This document shows, piece after piece, positions 59,163 through 64,000 of a stretch of DNA of 64,000 nucleotides. The notes under the pieces are model-generated. The model was not told the DNA's origin. It ran no database searches and worked only from the letters and a program-made list of their open reading frames with translations. Source of the DNA: Lepas anatifera (taxonomy: Eukaryota; Arthropoda; Thecostraca; Lepadidae). The DNA lies in the NCBI GenBank assembly GCA_034440635.1, contig JAOTON010002094.1, positions 186,001-250,000 on the forward strand. The letters are read 5' to 3'. Position 1 is the stretch's first letter. Every line of letters starts with the position of its first letter. The position numbers and the translations under genes are program-made.

Positions 59163-61480
59163 TCACACAAATGGCCCTAGGCTATTCGCGAATTGTCTGG
59201 CCACCGATTTGAAGGTGAAATGCGTTGAGTCAAAAAAATCAACATCTCTGCTGGAGTTGAGAAAATCATTAGTGAGCACCGGAATCCTGCAGAACAAAGA
59301 CCTCTTTACAGTGTTCACTCTGGCGTATGGAACATTCCACAGCCTCTGTACTCGCGATACACGCCCCTGCACTAATAGGCCGAAACATCCCATCACATGG
59401 GGACAGTCAAGACGTCCAGAGAAAATGTTATGCAAATAAAGCAAGTCATATTGCGCGAGTCTCGAACGAATTGAAGGAAGCTTAAAATGTAGTAAAAGCG
59501 TGTTATAGTCAGTGACTGCGATTGGTCTGTCCGACTTCACCGCCAACCACATAAGGAACTTATGCTGAATCCGTTCCAGGCGTTTCAGGTTGGTGACAGC
59601 TGTGCCAGCCCACACTACACAACCATATTCCAATATGGACCGGACATGAGCAAAGTACGCACTTGTGACTGACTGGCATCTCAGTCTACCGCCGTGCCGA
59701 CATTGTGGGATTTGCATGCTTCTTATAAGAAGCCCCAACATGCGGTTTGCTCGTGTTACTACTGAGTCAATATGATTTGAGAATGTCAGTTTTGTGTCAA
59801 GTAGGACGCCCAGGTCCCGAGTCTCCGTGCGGCGCTCCAAAATTGAATGATCCAATGAATATCCGGCCAAAATGGGGGAATTTCGAAGGGTGAACGTTAT
59901 TACATGACATTTTGAAGGATTCAATTTCAAAAGCCAGGATTTCGACCACGCGGAGAGTCGTTCCAGGTCCGCTTGCAGGTCATCTGCGTCGGCTGAACAT
60001 TTTATGCGATTAAAAATCTTGACGTCATCAGCGTACATGACGCATTGCGTCTGTATGCAGTGTGGTAGGTCTGCAGTAAAACATATAAAAAGTAAAGGGC
60101 CACAGACACTACCTTCCGGCACCCCTGAAAGGACGGGTGCCCAGTCAGACATTTTTCCGTCGATGACGACGCGTTGACGACGATTGGAGAGGTAGGATTC
60201 GATCCAGGAGTGCGCTCCGTCAGTTACATTGAAGGATTTCTTAATTTTGTGAAGAAGCAATGCATGATTGACACTTGTGAAGGCCGAAGAATAATCAGTG
60301 TAGATAGCATCTGTCTGAGCGCCCTCCTGGATCGACCTCCATCCGTGGTGTAAGAATACACTCAGGTTTGACACGCACGATCGTCTTGGTAAGAACCCGT
60401 GTTGTGATACCGGGATTGCTAGTTGGCAATGAGCAAGCAGTTCATCAAAAACTACTTTTTCTAAAATTTTGGAGCAAAGAGGGAGTAAAGAGATTCCACG
60501 ATAGTTGTTTGCGCATGTTTTGCTGCCTTTTTTGTGTATGGGTATAATATTGGCGTCTTTCCAGAGTTGCGGGAACACTCCCTGGTTCACAGAGAGTTTG
60601 CATATAATTTCTATAGGGACAGCGAGCTGATGGGCGCACTCCTTCAAAATGCGTGCGCTGAGACCGTCAGGCCCGCACGCCTTGTTTCCGTCAATACTCA
60701 TAATCAAAGCCAACACCTTGCCGGGTGGTACAGCAAATCGGTTTAGTTGTAATGGTTGAAGTGTTGGGCAGTCGGGAAAATTTTGTACAACTGGATTTGA
60801 GAATTTTGAAATGAAAGTTCTGTTGAGCAGACTTGCGCATTCAGTGGGAGATTTGTGGGTTGTGCCGTTCTGCATCAATGATTGTACTGATTGCCTAGAT
60901 GATTTGAGAGCCTTGATAAACGACCAAAATCTTTTGGGGTTATCGGGGAAGTCATTTACAAGTCCAAGAAGATACTCCCTGTATTTGGTATCAGTGATTT
61001 CCTTAAAGTCTGCCCTGGCTCTCGAGAAATCATTGCTGTGCTCTGGGCACGGCACAGACTTTTTCAGGCGATGGGCGGCGTCTTTTCGTCTCAAGGCAGC
61101 CCTAACGTCGCTGTCAAACCACGGTGGAAAACGGCGAGAAAAGGAAACAGTAGGTATGTGGTCAGCGATTGCAGCATTTAAAAAGTCATAAAACAGTGCG
61201 GTGGCTGCGTCTACATCTAAATCAATCAGAACGGTCCAGGGAATCAAACTGAGGACGGTACGCAGACCGTCGAAGTCAGCGTTTCGATAGTTAAAAGCAC
61301 GAGTTCGTGAGACTTTAGGCATACAGGTGACAGTAACACGAAAAAATGACCTTGTTTCGTAGTGGTCTGAATTGAACGTACCGTCTACCACTTCAGATCG
61401 GGTCTCACCCCCACGAGATAAAACAAGATCCAGTATTGCATCACCGCGGGTAGGGGTGTGTACGGTATTTTTGTACGGTG
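59163..61480 (-). CDS. Endonuclease-reverse transcriptase ORF2, 5' partial
   Basis: An unbroken frame runs from the truncation near 61480 to the stop at 59163-59165. The part from GTG 61391 is 742 codons, but the frame continues upstream through TPTRGDAILDLVLSRGGE, the end of an APE-type endonuclease, followed by FNSDHYE with its SDH motif. The reverse transcriptase follows: GPDGLSARILKE, NYRGISLLPLCSKILEK, HGFLPRRSC, DYSSAFTSVNH, a GVPEGSVCGPLLFI motif, and catalytic YADD at 60024-60035 (about residue 453 of the 742). The C-terminal part includes SILEYGCVVWAGT and LERIQHKFL, usual in CR1/Jockey relatives. The protein would nick target DNA and copy its RNA there. Missing endonuclease residues make this copy unable to act alone, but the lack of stops suggests recent insertion. 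Clade assignment is tentative. Confidence 0.92.
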
Positions 61481-61692
61481 TATTTGACCTTTACGACCTC
61501 GTTTGACCCTGAAGATATTGAACTAAGTCAATGAAAATTTGTCATCATGTAGATCACCATAGCCCCCACCCACCTACCAAGTTGCGTTTTTCTAACCCTC
61601 TTAGTTTCCGAGATCTTAGGGGGGCCTACCAGTCCCCCCCTCCAGTGCGCGTTAGTGCCAGACCCCCTCCAGTGCGGGTGTTAATGGGTTAA

Positions 61693-62140
61693 AGGCAATG
61701 TGGCACCTTATTAAGGTGATTTTAACTTAGATCGCCAAGTTGTAAAGCATGCCCGAAAACCTGGTGCTTAATATAGGTAATTTGTTTTGAAACTCAAATT
61801 TCCGTGGAGAAAAACTAAAAGCCTACCTGAAATGTATCCCAAATGCACCCCAGCCAGGCGACCACAGTTGTCAGCTGTTGGTGTGACGACAGCGCTGACG
61901 TCACGGTGGGTAATCAGCCACTTAAAGTCATTGAAGCCTGTTGAATATGGTAGAAGTTTCCAGATAATGACGTCATCCACAGGCAGTTTTATTTGTCACA
62001 CTAAAGGAACATTTTAAAAATCGAAATATTGAGCTTATTGTAAATTTGTCGGGGAAATCATGGACGTTTTCAGGATTTTCGGCTAAAAATACCCCTAGTT
62101 ACACTAAATTCCTGGATTCGACCAAGGTGCCACATTCCCT
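61693..62140. mobile_element. 448-bp TTAA element (family D)
   Basis: TTAA at 61689-61692 and 62141-62144. Ends AGGCAATGTGGCACCTT and, inverted, AGGGAATGTGGCACCTT, 17 bp with one mismatch. A truncated inverted copy is at 25460-25862. No frame. Its right TTAA is the left TTAA of the next element. Confidence 0.85.
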
Positions 62141-62144
62141 TTAA

Positions 62145-62982
62145 CACGCGCATTGACGGGGTCTGAGCCACCTTCGCATTGACGGGGGGGCGGGTACCCG
62201 CCCCCTAAGATCTCGAGAACCACGGTAGGTAGCGAAAAACGGTAAACGGCGTTGGGCTGCCCATCCACTTCTCCATGGAAAACATTTGAAACATTTTTTT
62301 GTCAGGTCACATTTAAGGTCATGAGAGGTCAAAACATGCCCGTCATAGGGATAACATGTAAAATTCAGTTTTTCGGGCATTACATCTGAACAAGTAAAGA
62401 TAGAGCAGAACGACTTGAACTATATGAATCATCTTAGCAAGCCGAATCGAATGATATATAATTTGACCTTGCTAGGTCAAATCAAGGATTTGACCTGACC
62501 TGAGGTCAGGTCAGGGTCAAATTATATAGATTGCATATCATTAGAACCGCAAAGCCCAGGCGAGTCTAATGCAGCTAAAATAAATGCTTTATCACCATCC
62601 TTTACTGAGTTATTCCGTAAAAACCATTTTTCCCATGTATTTCCAATGGAGAGGTCATGCCTCGTACCTGACCTTAGGTCATCGATATCAAAAATACCGG
62701 AACATATGTTAGAGAACTCGGTAGGGCCATTATGTGATATGAGTTTCAAACGGATAAGTTCACCCTGCTCAGACTTGTGCTATCTTAAACTTTTTTGAGG
62801 TCGGGTCACTTGACCTGTACTGGTGACCTGACCTGAGATGACCTAACCTTAAAATTTTCACAGAAGTTGTAAAAATGATGAGGGAAAAGGTATACCAAGT
62901 ACGGCGGCGCTACGCGCCGCCGTTTTTCTACTGTCTCCGAAAAACCCGAGGGGGCGGGTACCCGCCCCCGTCAATGCGCGTG
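62145..62982. mobile_element. 838-bp TTAA element (family A), second copy, inverted
   Basis: TTAA at 62141-62144 and 62983-62986. Ends CACGCGCATTGACGGGG and CCCCGTCAATGCGCGTG. It is the reverse complement of 46333-47185, including the GTAC-centred palindromes, the GGCGGCGC-GCGCCGCC stem (62901-62923), the doubled terminus and the TGACCTGACCT-type motifs (62480-62520). Confidence 0.9.
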
Positions 62983-64000
62983 TTAAAATATAATGTCCCT
63001 GTGCTATAAAAGGCAAAAAAGCGAAACAGATTTGGAACAATGAGGGGATGCCGCCCCCGCAACGCCGCTGCCCCTATGGGGTACCGCCCCCCAAACCGGC
63101 TGAGCATGCCCCATAGATTTTAGGAAAATTACACCCTTGATCGCAGGGGCCCTTTTCGACCGGTCCCCCAGCAAAATCCCGGTTACGTCCCCGGAATAAC
63201 GTGGTTGTATTCCCCACGGCTGGAAACCGCCTTCCGTGTCCGATCTGACCCCGTGGTGATGATCCTTTTACACCCACGTCAATATTCTCTGTAATCGGGC
63301 AAGTGTGCCTCTCGGTAGTGGCCCGGATAAAATTATACAAATAAAATAAGAAGGGAGGGTCCGCCGACCCCCTCCTCTCCCCTTGGCTACGCCACTGGAA
63401 TCGGCGTGTGGCGTGGAAAGCCTCAAAACAACGTCTTGAGCGATTTAAAATCGGAAATGCGACTACTCATTTGTTTTTCTCCTCACGCGCGGCGGCACTT
63501 GAATGGGCGGTGCCAGCTACAAATTATAAGGAGCATGGTGCGGGATTAGGCCGCAGCACAGCACGAATATACGTTGCTTTCTCATGGGCACAATTATTAT
63601 ATTTTTAAAACACAAAGCCCAGTGTTGTCTGATGACTTCATCCATTTAAACGCGTGCTTGGCATCCAATGAAGAAAGCAGCAAAGCTGAAGGATACATTC
63701 AGATAAGCAGCCTGCCCGCGCAGCCCCGCCGTTTTTCCGCTATCCTTGAAAAACCTTATGGAGACCATCGGCGTTCCTTTTGGACGGGCGAGGGTTAAGC
63801 ACAAGCTACGTTTCCCAGATATTGGCAATGATTTTGCTTCCCTTGTAAACTAGTTTGAATAGATGCACAGCTACCACATGTTACCTTTTTGAACCTGCTT
63901 TAGTACGTATAGCAGTTATGAACAGTTCTGATCTACATATGTACAGCCTCAACAAATTCAGGAAGACTTTACAGCATGCACCGTGCATTTTCGATAAGAA
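62983..64000. other. No gene seen; end fragment of another TTAA element
   Basis: 63700-63794, ending CGGGCGAGGG before TTAA (63795-63798), resembles the right end of family E (CCGTTTTTCCGCTAT, GAAAAACCTTA, GGAGACCATCG). GGCTACGCCACTG at 63383 may be a hAT-type end. The remainder is unremarkable. Confidence 0.5.

Larger units (their letters stand above)
58918..61480 (-). mobile_element. 5'-truncated CR1/Jockey-like non-LTR retrotransposon
   Basis: Contains the end of the endonuclease, a full reverse transcriptase, a 3' untranslated region (59162-58954) and a terminal CAAATA tandem tail (58922-58953). The 5' break is near 61480, inside the endonuclease, which is the usual result of incomplete reverse transcription. 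The insertion lies inside the family B TTAA element. I did not resolve a target-site duplication. Confidence 0.88.
58205..61680. mobile_element. TTAA element (family B) split by a non-LTR retrotransposon
   Basis: TTAA lies at 58201-58204 and 61681-61684. Left end CACGCGCACTGAAGGGGG with a perfect palindrome GGGGCCTCGGAGGCCCC beside it; right end, inverted, CACCCGCACTGGAGGGGGTC, with the terminus doubled 30 bp inside. Removing the retrotransposon (58918-61480) leaves about 0.9 kb, close to family A (0.85 kb). Partial copies at 28265-28444 and 53325-53551 support the two halves as one family. Confidence 0.8.

Overview
This is a window of a metazoan nuclear genome, most likely an invertebrate. 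It has no compact operon-like gene layout. It is full of animal-type transposons (Ty3/gypsy, CR1/Jockey-like non-LTR, hAT, piggyBac and P-element/THAP relatives), long simple repeats and minisatellites. I found no intact host protein gene, no rRNA or tRNA gene and no CRISPR. The TTAGG pentamer array at 21.7 kb is the arthropod telomere sequence, but it sits inside a transposable element, so it is only a weak taxonomic hint. I cannot name the species.

Layout. 0-1.3 kb: tandem modules of a repeat with hAT-like ends. 1.6-6.9 kb: a complete Ty3/gypsy element with 352-bp LTRs, a CGGAC target duplication and broken gag and pol frames. 8.5 kb: a 148-bp hAT MITE with a perfect 8-bp duplication. 12.1-13.3 kb: remains of a P-element/THAP9-type transposase, including two exon-like blocks ending in GTAAGT. 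14-17.5 kb: AGGTCA-rich repeats. 19-21.3 kb: a perfect 128-bp palindrome and two hAT-like elements, one with a perfect TAATAAGT duplication. 21.5-23.4 kb and 31.5-32.3 plus 38.7-39.6 kb: inverted copies of an element that carries a TTAGG-type array. 32.7-33.1 kb: two hAT MITEs nested in a third element, with target duplications of 8/8 (outer), 6/8 and 8/8 (inner). 35.4-36.7 kb: GC-rich minisatellite. 37.1-37.7 kb: a 580-bp GT/GTGC/GA compound microsatellite. 42.5-43.9 kb: a TTAA-flanked element. 44.4-50.8 kb: a repeat block containing a 20-bp minisatellite with higher-order structure, interrupted by a TTAA element whose empty site is preserved nearby. 53.8-54.6 kb: piggyBac transposase C-terminal pseudogene. 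55-57.9 kb: a region bounded by inverted GTAAGATGCCCC motifs. 58.2-63 kb: three TTAA-flanked elements almost back to back, the first split by a non-LTR retrotransposon that still has a 2.3-kb open reading frame.

The most distinctive theme is a set of non-autonomous elements that share TTAA target duplications, GC-rich palindromes just inside the termini, and interiors dense in AGGTCA (the nuclear-receptor half-site). The piggyBac transposase remnant in the same window is a natural candidate for the enzyme class that moves TTAA elements; that link is inference. The second theme is a terminal-inverted-repeat element that spreads telomere-like TTAGG arrays. All coordinates come from reading the sequence by eye; homology statements are motif recognition, not search results.
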